This document shows, piece by piece, positions 28,217 to 39,138 of a stretch of 64,000 bases of DNA. Below the pieces are notes generated by a model, which made no database searches, had not been told where the DNA came from, and saw only the letters and a list, made by a program, of their open reading frames with translations. The stretch is from Bacteroidota bacterium (lineage in GTDB: Bacteria > Bacteroidota > JABWAT01). Both the position numbers and the translations under genes were made by a program. The stretch is from the NCBI GenBank assembly GCA_013360915.1, contig JABWAT010000002.1, positions 62,001 through 126,000 of the forward strand. The letters are read 5' to 3'. Within the stretch, counting starts at the first letter, position 1; each line of letters begins with the position of its first letter.

Positions 28217-28220
<4 letters not shown>
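27924..28220 (+). CDS. gatC: Aspartyl/glutamyl-tRNA amidotransferase subunit C
   Basis: GatC stabilises GatA in the GatCAB complex, which converts Glu-tRNA-Gln or Asp-tRNA-Asn to the amidated forms. The 98-aa protein has the family pattern: VQYIAALAHLEFTQAE, then MNAVLEYMEQLGQVDTSGVEPL, and a C-terminal GPFFRVPKVIEQ. gatA and gatB are not nearby. It overlaps kdsB by 4 bp (GTGA). Confidence 0.93.
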
Positions 28221-30612
<2,392 letters not shown>

Positions 30613-30613
30613 A

Positions 30614-31447
30614 ATGAAAGTCGTGGAATCCGGAAATATCAGAATCGGATCGGGTGAACCCCCGGTTCTGTTTGCAGGTCCCTGTGTGGTGGAGAGCAAA
30701 GACCTTGCTTTTCGTACGGCCGATCATATAAGGAAAACGGCCGAGAAACACGGATTTCGTGTGGTTTACAAATCGTCCTACAAAAAGGCGAACCGATCCA
30801 GCGTCAAATCCTTTGCTTCGATGGGAACAGATGAATCACTTGCCATCCTGCAGGCGGTGAAAAAGGAATTCGGATTGCAGATTCTGACTGATATCCATAC
30901 CGAACAGGAGGCCTCGGTGGCCGCTGAGGTTGCAGATATTCTTCAGATTCCTGCTTTTTTATGTCGTCAGACTGATCTTTTACTGGCAGCCGGTGAGACC
31001 GGGAAGGTGGTCAATATTAAAAAAGGGCAGTTTCTGGCACCCCAGGAAATGCAATATGCGGCAGAAAAGGTTGAATCAACCGGAAATAAGCGGGTTTTGT
31101 TGTGTGAGCGCGGGACGACATTTGGATATGGCAACCTCGTGGTCGACATGCGTGGACTGGAAATCATGCGGAATCTGGGATATCCGGTTGTGATGGATTG
31201 CACCCACTCTGTTCAGCTTCCGGGGACTGCCGGTGGGAAGTCTGGCGGCCAGCCTGAGTTTATTTTCGCCATTGCCAGAGCAGCAGCAGCAGTCGGTGTG
31301 GATGCCTTCTTCATGGAAACCCATCCCGATCCGGCCAGGGCCCTTTCTGACTCGACCACCCAATTGGAAATGGCCCGTCTGGATAGTCTGCTTCGACAGA
31401 TCCGGGTGATTTCTGATGCAGTCCGGTCGGTCGGAGTGATGGACTGA
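30614..31447 (+). CDS. kdsA: 3-deoxy-8-phosphooctulonate synthase
   Basis: KdsA condenses phosphoenolpyruvate and arabinose 5-phosphate into KDO 8-phosphate. The 277-aa TIM barrel contains LFAGPCVVESKDLAF, YKSSYKKANRSSVKSF (KANRSS is typical), GLQILTDIHTE, LCRQTDLLLAA, ERGTTFGYGNLVVDMR and DCTHSVQLPG. These separate it from the related DAHP synthase at 35.2 kb. kdsD, which makes its arabinose 5-phosphate, follows 6 nt later. Confidence 0.97.
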   Translation: MKVVESGNIRIGSGEPPVLFAGPCVVESKDLAFRTADHIRKTAEKHGFRVVYKSSYKKANRSSVKSFASMGTDESLAILQAVKKEFGLQILTDIHTEQEASVAAEVADILQIPAFLCRQTDLLLAAGETGKVVNIKKGQFLAPQEMQYAAEKVESTGNKRVLLCERGTTFGYGNLVVDMRGLEIMRNLGYPVVMDCTHSVQLPGTAGGKSGGQPEFIFAIARAAAAVGVDAFFMETHPDPARALSDSTTQLEMARLDSLLRQIRVISDAVRSVGVMD

Positions 31448-31453
31448 TCCGCT

Positions 31454-32425
31454 ATGAGTGAGTCTATCAGGGAAAGTGGTCTCAAAACCATCGATATTGA
31501 AAGCCGGGAAATCGCCCGGCTGCGAGAGAGAATTGACGATCAATTTGTCAAAGCTGTTCAACTGATCCTGGGCTTGAAGGGCCGTCTGGTTGTAACCGGT
31601 GTCGGGAAATCCGGTATCATTGCCCAGAAAATTGTGGCCACCCTTAATTCGACAGGAACTCCGGGAATGTACCTGCATCCCACCGATGCAGTTCATGGTG
31701 ATCTTGGCATGGTTCGTTCTGGCGATGCAGTTATTGCCATTTCTAAAAGCGGCGCCAGTGAAGAGATCGTTCACTTGCTCCCGTTATTCAAGCGGATTCC
31801 GGTGCCCGTTATTGCAATGGTTGGCAAATTGAATTCGAAAATGGCTTCCATGGCAGATATTGTTCTCGATATCAGTGTACAGGAAGAAGCATGTCCTCAT
31901 GATCTGGCTCCCACTTCATCAACCACCGCCACGCTGGTTATGGGCGATGCACTTGCAGTTGCCCTGCTCGAAGCCAGGCAATTTACCCGTGAGGATTTTG
32001 CCTACTTTCATCCCGGCGGATCGCTGGGGCGCCGTCTGCTGCTGACGGTAAAAGAATTCATGGTATCAGGCCCTGAACTGCCTGTGCTTCCGCCGGAAAC
32101 CCCGGTGAAGGAGGTCTTGTTTACCATCACGAGTAAACGACTCGGCGCCTGTCTGATAACCGATCCTGATGGTAATCTGCTCGGAATTGTGACCGATGGC
32201 GACATCCGTCGTGCACTAGAAAAACATGGTTCCATCTTTGAACTGAAGGCCGGTGAGATTATGGGTCACCATCCGAAAACCATCTCGGTTGATACACTGG
32301 CCAGTACAGCTCTTAATAAAATGGAAGCCTTTAATATCACCCAACTGGTGGTTCTGGACGAAAACGGAAGACCTGTTGGAATTGTCCATATTCATGAACT
32401 GATCAAAGCCGGACTTCACTCCTGA
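31454..32425 (+). CDS. kdsD: Arabinose-5-phosphate isomerase (KdsD/KpsF/GutQ)
   Basis: KdsD interconverts ribulose 5-phosphate and arabinose 5-phosphate for KDO synthesis. The 323-aa protein has an N-terminal SIS domain (TGVGKSGIIAQKIVATLNSTG, HGDLGMVRSGDAVIAISKSGASEE, DLAPTSSTTATLVMGDALAV) and two C-terminal CBS repeats, the first with RLGACLITDPDGNLLGIVTDGDIRRAL. KdsC, the phosphatase that often comes next in such operons, is missing; lptC begins directly at the kdsD stop. Confidence 0.95.
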   Translation: MSESIRESGLKTIDIESREIARLRERIDDQFVKAVQLILGLKGRLVVTGVGKSGIIAQKIVATLNSTGTPGMYLHPTDAVHGDLGMVRSGDAVIAISKSGASEEIVHLLPLFKRIPVPVIAMVGKLNSKMASMADIVLDISVQEEACPHDLAPTSSTTATLVMGDALAVALLEARQFTREDFAYFHPGGSLGRRLLLTVKEFMVSGPELPVLPPETPVKEVLFTITSKRLGACLITDPDGNLLGIVTDGDIRRALEKHGSIFELKAGEIMGHHPKTISVDTLASTALNKMEAFNITQLVVLDENGRPVGIVHIHELIKAGLHS

Positions 32426-32955
32426 TGAGGTTTCTTTTTGCACTGATGGCTGCCTTCCTGGCCGCCTGTGGTTCCCCGGAACAGAAAGTGGTTACCGAAT
32501 ACCTGGCGTCGGATGCTCCCACCAACCAGTTGTGGGATATGGAAACCATGATAACCGATTCGGGTGTGGCCAAATCAAAGATCAAGGCCGGTTATGCTGC
32601 CAAATACGGCCGTGCGGGTGACAGCCGGACTTTTCTGGACTCCAGTGTTTATGTCGAGAATTATGACGATGCCGGAAACATTACATCGGTTCTGACCTGC
32701 CAGCGCGGAATCATTGATGATGTGACCAAGGATATGGAAGCGTTTAACAAAGTGAAGGTGGTGAATTCGGATGGCACCATTCTCGAGTCGGAGTATCTGA
32801 AGTTTACTCAATCAACCGGCCTTCTTTCCTCTGATAAATTTGTAACCATCACCAAACCCGACCAGGTTCTGCGAGGAACAGGCTTTGAGTCGGACCGGAA
32901 TATCAGAAATTTCAGGATTTTCAAGGCCAGCGGCGAAGTGGATGTGAAAAAATGA
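32425..32955 (+). CDS. lptC: LPS export protein LptC-like lipoprotein
   Basis: LptC is the periplasmic, inner-membrane-tethered part of the LPS transport bridge. The 176-aa protein begins with a short signal peptide and a lipobox (LAAC, Cys15), so it should be a lipoprotein. The usual LptC has a single transmembrane helix instead. The body has the repeated beta-strand pattern of the LptC/OstA jellyroll (IKAGYAAKYG, RTFLDSSVYVENYDD, VVNSDGTILESEYLKF). It is coupled to kdsD and overlaps lptA by 4 bp. Confidence 0.85.
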   Translation: MRFLFALMAAFLAACGSPEQKVVTEYLASDAPTNQLWDMETMITDSGVAKSKIKAGYAAKYGRAGDSRTFLDSSVYVENYDDAGNITSVLTCQRGIIDDVTKDMEAFNKVKVVNSDGTILESEYLKFTQSTGLLSSDKFVTITKPDQVLRGTGFESDRNIRNFRIFKASGEVDVKK

Positions 32956-34205
32956 GGTTCCTGGTTCTCTCTGGTATTCTGCTGCTCCTTTCCCCGGTTG
33001 TCACGGCCCAGTCTGGTGATCTGGTTAAGCTGATTTATGCAGAAAAATTTTCGGGAACGGTGATCAACGGAGAGGCTGTCCGGATTTTTGAAGGTAACGT
33101 TCATGTGGAACGGGATGGGGTCAACCTGTATTGCAACCGGATGACGGAGTTTACCTCTCAGAATGTGGTTCATGCCGTTGGGAACGTAAAAATTATTGAT
33201 GGAAATGAAACCCTGACTTCCGATTTCGGGAAATACTATCCAGAAACCCGGTTTACCGAGGTAACCCGGAATGTCAGACTGGTGTCGGGCAGCAACACCC
33301 TGACCAGTGAATCGGGGCAGTTTTCATTTCTGACAAACAAAGCCAAATTCTGGAAAAACACCCGAATGGTGGATTCAACAGGAACCATCATACTGGCTGA
33401 TACCCTATTCTATGACCGTCAAACCCGTCAGAGCCGGTTGGTTGGTGGGGTCTCTATTGAATCACCCGCAGACCGGACCCTGATCCTCGGGTCAGAGGCC
33501 GATCATGATGCCCGGACGTTACAGTCGGCGATCACCGGTCGTCCGTTGTTTATTCAATGGCCGGAAGATGCCACAGGAGATACCCTTTTTATAAGCGGGA
33601 CGAGATTGTTTGCAGACCGACGGGACTCGGTTAATCAATTCAAAGCCATGGGAAAGGCTCGTTTTCTTCAGGGAAATCTGGCCGCAGATTCGGATACCAT
33701 GCTAATCTACCGCTCGACCGGTTTGATTGATCTTCGCCGGAATCCGCAGGTTTGGTTTGAAAACAATCAGGTAACTGCCGATACGATACATATTCTGACC
33801 AATGGAAATGAACTTCGAGAAATGCGGTGCTTCGGTACCGGTTTTTCTGCCTCAGTCTATGATTCTGTCAATGGAAAGTTCAACCAGATGAAGGGCCAGT
33901 CCCTGATCTATCGTTTTATGGAACGAAAAATCTGGCAGATCGAGGTGAATGGAACTGCCGAGAGTATTTATCATCTTGATGATCAGGGACAACCATCCGG
34001 TGCGAATGAAATCAGCGGGGATCGTCTTCTGATCTTTTTTTCGGCGGGCGAGGTTGACCGGATCCGGGTAACTGGTGGGGTAGAAGGCAAATTGTTACCC
34101 GAGAAACAGATCGTTACTGATCCCGTTCGGTTACGGGGTTTTTCATGGAATGCAGACCGGAGACCAACCCGGCAGGAATTTTACAGGACACGTGTTCATG
34201 AGTGA
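32952..34205 (+). CDS. lptA: LptA/OstA-like periplasmic LPS transport protein
   Basis: The 417-aa protein begins with a cleavable signal peptide (about 1-20, ending VVTAQ). It carries OstA-type strands: FEGNVHVERDGVNLYCNRMTEF, HAVGNVKIIDGNETLTSD, VSGSNTLTSESGQFSF and similar later units. It is more than twice the size of E. coli LptA (about 185 aa), so it should form several jellyroll repeats and could span more of the periplasm. Position between lptC and lptB supports the role. The end overlaps lptB by 8 bp. Confidence 0.87.
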   Translation: MRFLVLSGILLLLSPVVTAQSGDLVKLIYAEKFSGTVINGEAVRIFEGNVHVERDGVNLYCNRMTEFTSQNVVHAVGNVKIIDGNETLTSDFGKYYPETRFTEVTRNVRLVSGSNTLTSESGQFSFLTNKAKFWKNTRMVDSTGTIILADTLFYDRQTRQSRLVGGVSIESPADRTLILGSEADHDARTLQSAITGRPLFIQWPEDATGDTLFISGTRLFADRRDSVNQFKAMGKARFLQGNLAADSDTMLIYRSTGLIDLRRNPQVWFENNQVTADTIHILTNGNELREMRCFGTGFSASVYDSVNGKFNQMKGQSLIYRFMERKIWQIEVNGTAESIYHLDDQGQPSGANEISGDRLLIFFSAGEVDRIRVTGGVEGKLLPEKQIVTDPVRLRGFSWNADRRPTRQEFYRTRVHE

Positions 34206-34953
34206 ATCAGCAACTGGCAGCCTGACCCTCCGGGGTGAAAATCTGGTGAAGCAATATGGTAAAAGAAAGGTCGTAAAAGGCGTTTCTGTTGATGTGCGGC
34301 AGGGCGAAATTGTCGGATTGCTGGGACCGAATGGAGCAGGGAAAACCACCACTTTTTACATGATCACCGGGATGGTCAAACCATCTGATGGCCGTATTTA
34401 TATCAATGAAACCGATGTGACCCGCGATCCCATGTTCATCAGGGCACAAAAGGGAATCGGTTACCTGCCACAGGAAGCATCGGTCTTCAGAAAACTGTCT
34501 GTGGAAGATAACATACTTTCCATTCTTCAGTTTATGCCGCTTTCAAAGGCACAGCGGAAAGAGAGAACCGATCAGTTGCTGGAAGACTTTAATATCACTC
34601 ACATCAGAAAGTCATTGGGTTACATGCTTTCCGGCGGTGAACGTCGCCGGTGTGAAATAGCCCGGGCGTTGGCTTCAGATCCGAAATTCATCCTTCTTGA
34701 TGAACCATTTGCCGGCGTCGACCCCATTGCGGTCGAAGATATTCAGGGAATCGTGGCCAGTCTGAAAAACCGTGGAATTGGTGTTCTGATCACCGACCAC
34801 AATGTTCATGAAACCCTCAGCATCACCGACCGGGCCTATCTGCTTTTCGATGGATCGATCCTGTTACAGGGTACTGCCGAACATCTGGCCCAGGATGAAA
34901 AAGCACGTCAACTGTATCTGGGAGAAAAATTTACCCTCGAACGATACAAATGA
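34198..34953 (+). CDS. lptB: LPS export ABC transporter ATP-binding protein
   Basis: LptB is the ATPase that powers LPS extraction from the inner membrane. From ATG 34198 (overlapping the lptA stop) it is 251 aa: Walker A GPNGAGKTT (43-51), Q-loop GYLPQEASVFRKLSV, signature LSGGERRRCEIARAL, Walker B FILLDEPFAGVDP and the switch His in ITDHNVHE. The stretch after FAGVDP (IAVEDIQ) is typical of LptB. No lptF or lptG lies nearby. rpoN, which follows lptB in many Proteobacteria, is absent. Confidence 0.96.
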   Translation: MSESATGSLTLRGENLVKQYGKRKVVKGVSVDVRQGEIVGLLGPNGAGKTTTFYMITGMVKPSDGRIYINETDVTRDPMFIRAQKGIGYLPQEASVFRKLSVEDNILSILQFMPLSKAQRKERTDQLLEDFNITHIRKSLGYMLSGGERRRCEIARALASDPKFILLDEPFAGVDPIAVEDIQGIVASLKNRGIGVLITDHNVHETLSITDRAYLLFDGSILLQGTAEHLAQDEKARQLYLGEKFTLERYK

Positions 34954-35154
34954 ATTTGCTCCGATCGGGTTCGCAGGCTTATCTTTCAGCATGACATTTC
35001 CTACGTCTTTTACGACAGTCCGGTTTTATCGTAATTGGTCCAGCCTCTATTGGGCGTAAGCCCGACATATTTTCCTCCCCAGATCAACCCCGGTCTGCAT
35101 TGACAGATCACGAAAAACCAGAACTCACAAAAAGATGTCAGAGGCAAAAATTTT

Positions 35155-36192
35155 ATGGTCGTAGTTTTAGAAAAAAATGCAAGTGAAACCGATATCCAGC
35201 AGGTGATCGGATTTCTGAATTCCTTTGGTTTTGATGTTCACCGCAGCAGTGGCGTCAGTCAGACGGTATTGGGTGCCATTGGGGTGAAACCCGATTTTGA
35301 TATGAGACAGGTTCAGCTGCTCAGCGGGGTCGACAAGGTGTTCCGGGTAACCGAACCTTATAAACTGGCTTCCCGTTCCTTTAATCCGCATGGAACCATT
35401 CTGGATATCAAAGGGGTGAAAATCGGAGGCCCGGGCGTGGTTCTGATGGCCGGACCGTGCAGTGTCGAAAGCGAAGAACAGATTCACACGGTGGCTGCCC
35501 ATGTTGCAAGGCAGGGCGCGGTTATCCTGCGCGGAGGCGCCTTTAAACCCCGGTCATCACCTTACACCTTTCAGGGACTGGGTGAAGAAGGTCTCAGGCT
35601 CATGCGTGAGGCAGCCGATAAATACGGACTTCTGGTCATCACCGAAGTTATGGACAGTTCTCAGATTGATCTGATTGGAAAATATGCCGACATTTTCCAG
35701 ATCGGTGCCAGGAACATGCAGAATTTTAATCTGCTGAAGGATATAGGAAAAACACGTGTGCCGGTGATGCTGAAGCGTGGACTCTCGGCCACCATAGATG
35801 AATGGCTGATGTCGGCCGAATATCTGCTGGCCAACGGGAATCATCAGGTTATGTTGTGTGAACGGGGAATCAGGACCTTTGAAACCGCCACCAGAAATAC
35901 CATGGATATTTCAGCCATTCCGGTGATTCATAAAAAATCGCACCTTCCGATTATTGCAGATCCATCCCACGGAGTGGGCATCCGGGATAAGGTAATACCC
36001 ATGGGACGTGCCGCGATTGCAGCTGGTGCTGATGGTCTGATCATAGAGGTTCATCATGATCCGGAACATGCCCGGTCGGATGGACCACAGAGTTTGTATC
36101 CCGACCAGTTCACCGATCTGGCCCGTCAGGTGCGTGCCATTGCACAAGCCATTGACCGCCATGTTTTTGAATTTGCTCAGGCACCCCTTTAA
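35155..36192 (+). CDS. aroF: 3-deoxy-7-phosphoheptulonate synthase, type I-beta with ferredoxin-like regulatory domain
   Basis: DAHP synthase condenses phosphoenolpyruvate and erythrose 4-phosphate, the first step of the shikimate pathway that also feeds mqnA. The 345-aa protein begins with a ~75-residue ferredoxin-like domain (MVVVLEKNASETDIQQV), the feedback module of the Thermotoga-type enzyme. The barrel has MAGPCSVESEEQI, RGGAFKPRSSPYTFQG, GARNMQNFNLL, KRGLSATIDEW, CERGIRTFE and ADPSHGVG. The 201 bp between lptB and this gene hold a weak GGGC-GTAA-GCCC hairpin and no other clear feature. Confidence 0.95.
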   Translation: MVVVLEKNASETDIQQVIGFLNSFGFDVHRSSGVSQTVLGAIGVKPDFDMRQVQLLSGVDKVFRVTEPYKLASRSFNPHGTILDIKGVKIGGPGVVLMAGPCSVESEEQIHTVAAHVARQGAVILRGGAFKPRSSPYTFQGLGEEGLRLMREAADKYGLLVITEVMDSSQIDLIGKYADIFQIGARNMQNFNLLKDIGKTRVPVMLKRGLSATIDEWLMSAEYLLANGNHQVMLCERGIRTFETATRNTMDISAIPVIHKKSHLPIIADPSHGVGIRDKVIPMGRAAIAAGADGLIIEVHHDPEHARSDGPQSLYPDQFTDLARQVRAIAQAIDRHVFEFAQAPL

Positions 36193-36217
36193 TCAATTCA
36201 CCTAATTCGGATTTACC

Positions 36218-38056
36218 ATGTGTGGAATTATCGGATACATTGGCCAGAAAAATGCCCTTGATGTGATTCTGACCGGACTGAAGCGGATGGAGTACCGGGG
36301 GTATGATTCCACCGGTGTGGCTCTGTATCGTGATGGGGGAATCACCATCCGTAAAAAGAAGGGAAAAGTTTCTGATCTGGAACAGACTCTGAATCGTTCT
36401 GATCTGACTTCCACACTTGGAATCGGGCATACCCGGTGGGCTACTCACGGGCAACCCAACGACACCAATGCCCATCCACACATGGATACATCCGGCACGG
36501 TTGCAGTTATCCACAATGGAATTATCGAAAATTATGCCACTCTGAAAAAGGAATTAATCGCCAAAGGCCACCAATTCAGGTCCGAGACCGATACGGAAGT
36601 GGTGGCTCAGTTGATTGAATCCATTCATACCGCTAATCCGCATCTGAAACTGGATGAAGCTGTGGCAGTCATGCTCACCGAAATTACCGGTACCTACGGA
36701 CTGGTGATCACCTCGACCTGGGATCCCGAGAAAATTGTGGTTGCCAGAAAGGGCAGTCCGATGATTCTGGGTATTGGAGATGGTGAATATTTCGCCGTTT
36801 CAGATGCCTCTGCCATCATTGAACACACCCGCGATGTCATTTACCTGAATGATGGTGAGATGGCAGTCCTTACACGCGAAACCTACTCGGTCCGTGACAT
36901 GTCCAACAGGCAATTACCTGCCACCGTCGATACCATCAACTATGATCTGGATCAGATCGAAAAAGGTGGATATCCTCATTTCATGCTGAAAGAAATCTTT
37001 GAGCAACCCGAGTCGATTTTCAATTCGATGCGTGGCCGTATTGATTATGATGGTCTGACCGTCCGGTTAGGCGGGGTTAGCATGCATCTGGGGCGGTTGC
37101 TGAGAGCAAGACGAATCCTGATTGCTGCCTGCGGGACTTCCTGGCATGCTTCTCTGGTTGGTGAGTACCTGCTGGAAGAATACGCAAAAATTCCTGTTGA
37201 AGTGGAATATGCCTCCGAGTTCCGGTACCGGAATCCGATCATCTATCCGGATGATGTGGTGATTGTCATATCACAGTCCGGAGAAACAGCCGATACCCTG
37301 GCTGCGGCCCGTGAGGCTAAATCAAAAGGCGCTCTCGTCGTTGGCATTGTCAATGTAGTGGGATCCACCATTGCCAGAGAGACCGATTGCGGGGTATACA
37401 TCCATGCCGGACCCGAAATCGGAGTGGCTTCAACCAAAGCATTCACCGCACAGGTCACTGTGCTGGCGCAGATTGCGCTTTTGCTTGGTACGTATACCGG
37501 ACTCGAAATTAACAAAAGGCGGGAGTTTGTTCAGGCTCTCAGGGATATTCCCGATCTGGTTCGTCGTACGCTTGAATTGAATCCGGAAATTGAATCAATC
37601 GCCCACCAATACCATCTGTCGGCGAATTTTCTCTATCTGGGCCGGGGTTATAATTTCCCGGTTGCCCTGGAAGGCGCTCTTAAGCTGAAGGAGATTTCTT
37701 ATATCCACGCGGAAGGTTATCCGGCTGCTGAGATGAAGCATGGCCCGATTGCCCTTATTGATGAGAACATGCCGGTTGTGTTTATTGCCATCAAAGATTC
37801 CACATATCATAAAGTGGTATCCAATATTGAGGAAGTCAGGGCCAGGAAAGGGAAGGTGATCGCCATCGCAACCGAAGGGGATGATCAGATTGACCGGCTT
37901 GCTGAACATGTGATCCGGATTCCCAATACCATTGAACCCCTGACCCCGCTTCTGACCAGCATTCCGCTTCAGCTGTTATCCTATCACATTGCTGTGATGC
38001 GCAATTGTAATGTGGATCAGCCGAGGAATCTTGCCAAATCGGTAACAGTCGAATAG
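36218..38056 (+). CDS. glmS: Glucosamine-6-phosphate synthase (glutamine-hydrolysing)
   Basis: GlmS makes glucosamine 6-phosphate from fructose 6-phosphate and glutamine, entering peptidoglycan and LPS synthesis. The 612-aa protein starts MCGIIGYIG, with Cys2 as the amidotransferase nucleophile. RMEYRGYDSTGVAL and GHTRWATHGQP follow, then two SIS domains (AACGTSWHASLVGEY, VISQSGETADTLAA, STKAFTAQV) and the C-terminal DQPRNLAKSVTVE end. Family complete. Confidence 0.98.
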   Translation: MCGIIGYIGQKNALDVILTGLKRMEYRGYDSTGVALYRDGGITIRKKKGKVSDLEQTLNRSDLTSTLGIGHTRWATHGQPNDTNAHPHMDTSGTVAVIHNGIIENYATLKKELIAKGHQFRSETDTEVVAQLIESIHTANPHLKLDEAVAVMLTEITGTYGLVITSTWDPEKIVVARKGSPMILGIGDGEYFAVSDASAIIEHTRDVIYLNDGEMAVLTRETYSVRDMSNRQLPATVDTINYDLDQIEKGGYPHFMLKEIFEQPESIFNSMRGRIDYDGLTVRLGGVSMHLGRLLRARRILIAACGTSWHASLVGEYLLEEYAKIPVEVEYASEFRYRNPIIYPDDVVIVISQSGETADTLAAAREAKSKGALVVGIVNVVGSTIARETDCGVYIHAGPEIGVASTKAFTAQVTVLAQIALLLGTYTGLEINKRREFVQALRDIPDLVRRTLELNPEIESIAHQYHLSANFLYLGRGYNFPVALEGALKLKEISYIHAEGYPAAEMKHGPIALIDENMPVVFIAIKDSTYHKVVSNIEEVRARKGKVIAIATEGDDQIDRLAEHVIRIPNTIEPLTPLLTSIPLQLLSYHIAVMRNCNVDQPRNLAKSVTVE

Positions 38057-38060
38057 ACGT

Positions 38061-38357
38061 TTACTCTTCAGGCAGGGTTGTTTCTGATTTTTTGGTGATA
38101 GCCAGACGGGCTTTTTCATCCTCGATGTAATCGCGGACCGCTGGCTTCATAATCACCGACTCCAGATTCATACTGCTGTATATTCTCGCCAGAATGACAA
38201 TCCGGGCCTCGGGAGGAATCCGTTTGTTGATAAGAATCATTTTCTGATCATTCAGCACACAATTTCCACCCGAAAAATCTCCGAACTCATACCGGATCCG
38301 GTAACCCAGATCGGTGGCCAGTTTTTCAAGCTCCGTAAGCAGTTCCTGTTTTCGCAT
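38061..38357 (-). CDS. Conserved hypothetical protein, 98 aa
   Basis: Not assigned to a named family. From ATG 38357, which overlaps the upstream stop (TAATG), it is 98 aa. A helical N terminus (KQELLTELEKLATDLGYRIRYE) is followed by GDFSGGNCVLNDQKMILINKRIPPEARIVILARIY and a charged tail. The G-C-L/V-x-NKR pattern with a following helix looks like a small conserved family of Bacteroidota and relatives (from memory, not checked). It is coupled to the outer-membrane-like gene upstream and converges on glmS. Confidence 0.7.
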   Translation of the reverse strand: MRKQELLTELEKLATDLGYRIRYEFGDFSGGNCVLNDQKMILINKRIPPEARIVILARIYSSMNLESVIMKPAVRDYIEDEKARLAITKKSETTLPEE

Positions 38358-39085
38358 TACCAGCATACTCCTGCAGTTAATCCGGTGTACCAAAGGTTAA
38401 AATCACCGGGATCACGTTCAAATTTCCACTTTTCATAAGAGCCAAATCCGCCAATGGCCAATCCGAATTCACCATACAGATCGGGAAAAGCCAGAACGAT
38501 GCGGAAGGAAGTGGCGCTGAGGGTTCCATTATAATCGGTCAGCTCCTGAAAGGCCAGTCCGGCAGAGACCAGCCAGTTGGCAGAAAGCTGAGCAAAATCA
38601 AAAGACCGGGTCATTCCCAGGCCGGTCACCAGTTCAATCGATGAACCGTTCAGACGGGTTTCCGGATTGTCTCCGGGACGTTTCCACTGGGTGAAACGGC
38701 TCGATACTTCCATCGGGACAACCAGGAGACCGCGGGTTTTCAACAGTTGAAACTCGGTGAGTCTCAGGCCTGCCAGTCCGGATAAAAAGGAGGATCTGCC
38801 CGAATCCGAGTCATGAGATCCACGGAAAAACCCGAACCTGGTTCCATGAAACTGACCTTCCAGCACGCCCAGGATCGGGGATGCTTCTGTTGACAACCCA
38901 ACCAGATCGCGATCCGAGGCAACCGTGGAAAGTGCCATTCCTGCGCCGATCCAGTTATAAACCGGCTCTGAATCGAATGCAGACTCGAATGACTGCGAAC
39001 GTGCACCTGCCGAAAACAAAAAGGTGAGAACCAGGATACCGGGCAGTCGTCTGGTAATAACTGAAGCTCTTGGGATTTTATTCAT
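38357..39085 (-). CDS. Secreted, probably outer-membrane beta-strand protein
   Basis: Not recognised. The 242-aa protein has a signal peptide (about 12-31, LPGILVLTFLFSAGARSQ). It is rich in alternating hydrophobic/polar strands with many Gly, Ser, Phe and Trp (for example FLSGLAGLRLTEFQLL, LYGEFGLAIGGFGSYEKW). It ends in an aromatic residue (GVCW), as outer-membrane barrels often do. A small beta-barrel is the best guess. It is divergent from the gene at 39139 with a 53-bp AT-rich gap. Confidence 0.6.
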   Translation of the reverse strand: MNKIPRASVITRRLPGILVLTFLFSAGARSQSFESAFDSEPVYNWIGAGMALSTVASDRDLVGLSTEASPILGVLEGQFHGTRFGFFRGSHDSDSGRSSFLSGLAGLRLTEFQLLKTRGLLVVPMEVSSRFTQWKRPGDNPETRLNGSSIELVTGLGMTRSFDFAQLSANWLVSAGLAFQELTDYNGTLSATSFRIVLAFPDLYGEFGLAIGGFGSYEKWKFERDPGDFNLWYTGLTAGVCW

Positions 39086-39138
39086 AATTTACTATTTTAA
39101 TTTACCAAAATGCATATAAAAAAAGAATCCAACCGTTC

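Noticed and set aside
34954-35154. Terminator after lptB (GGGC-GTAA-GCCC)
   Set aside because: Only a 4-bp stem without a following T run; too weak to call.
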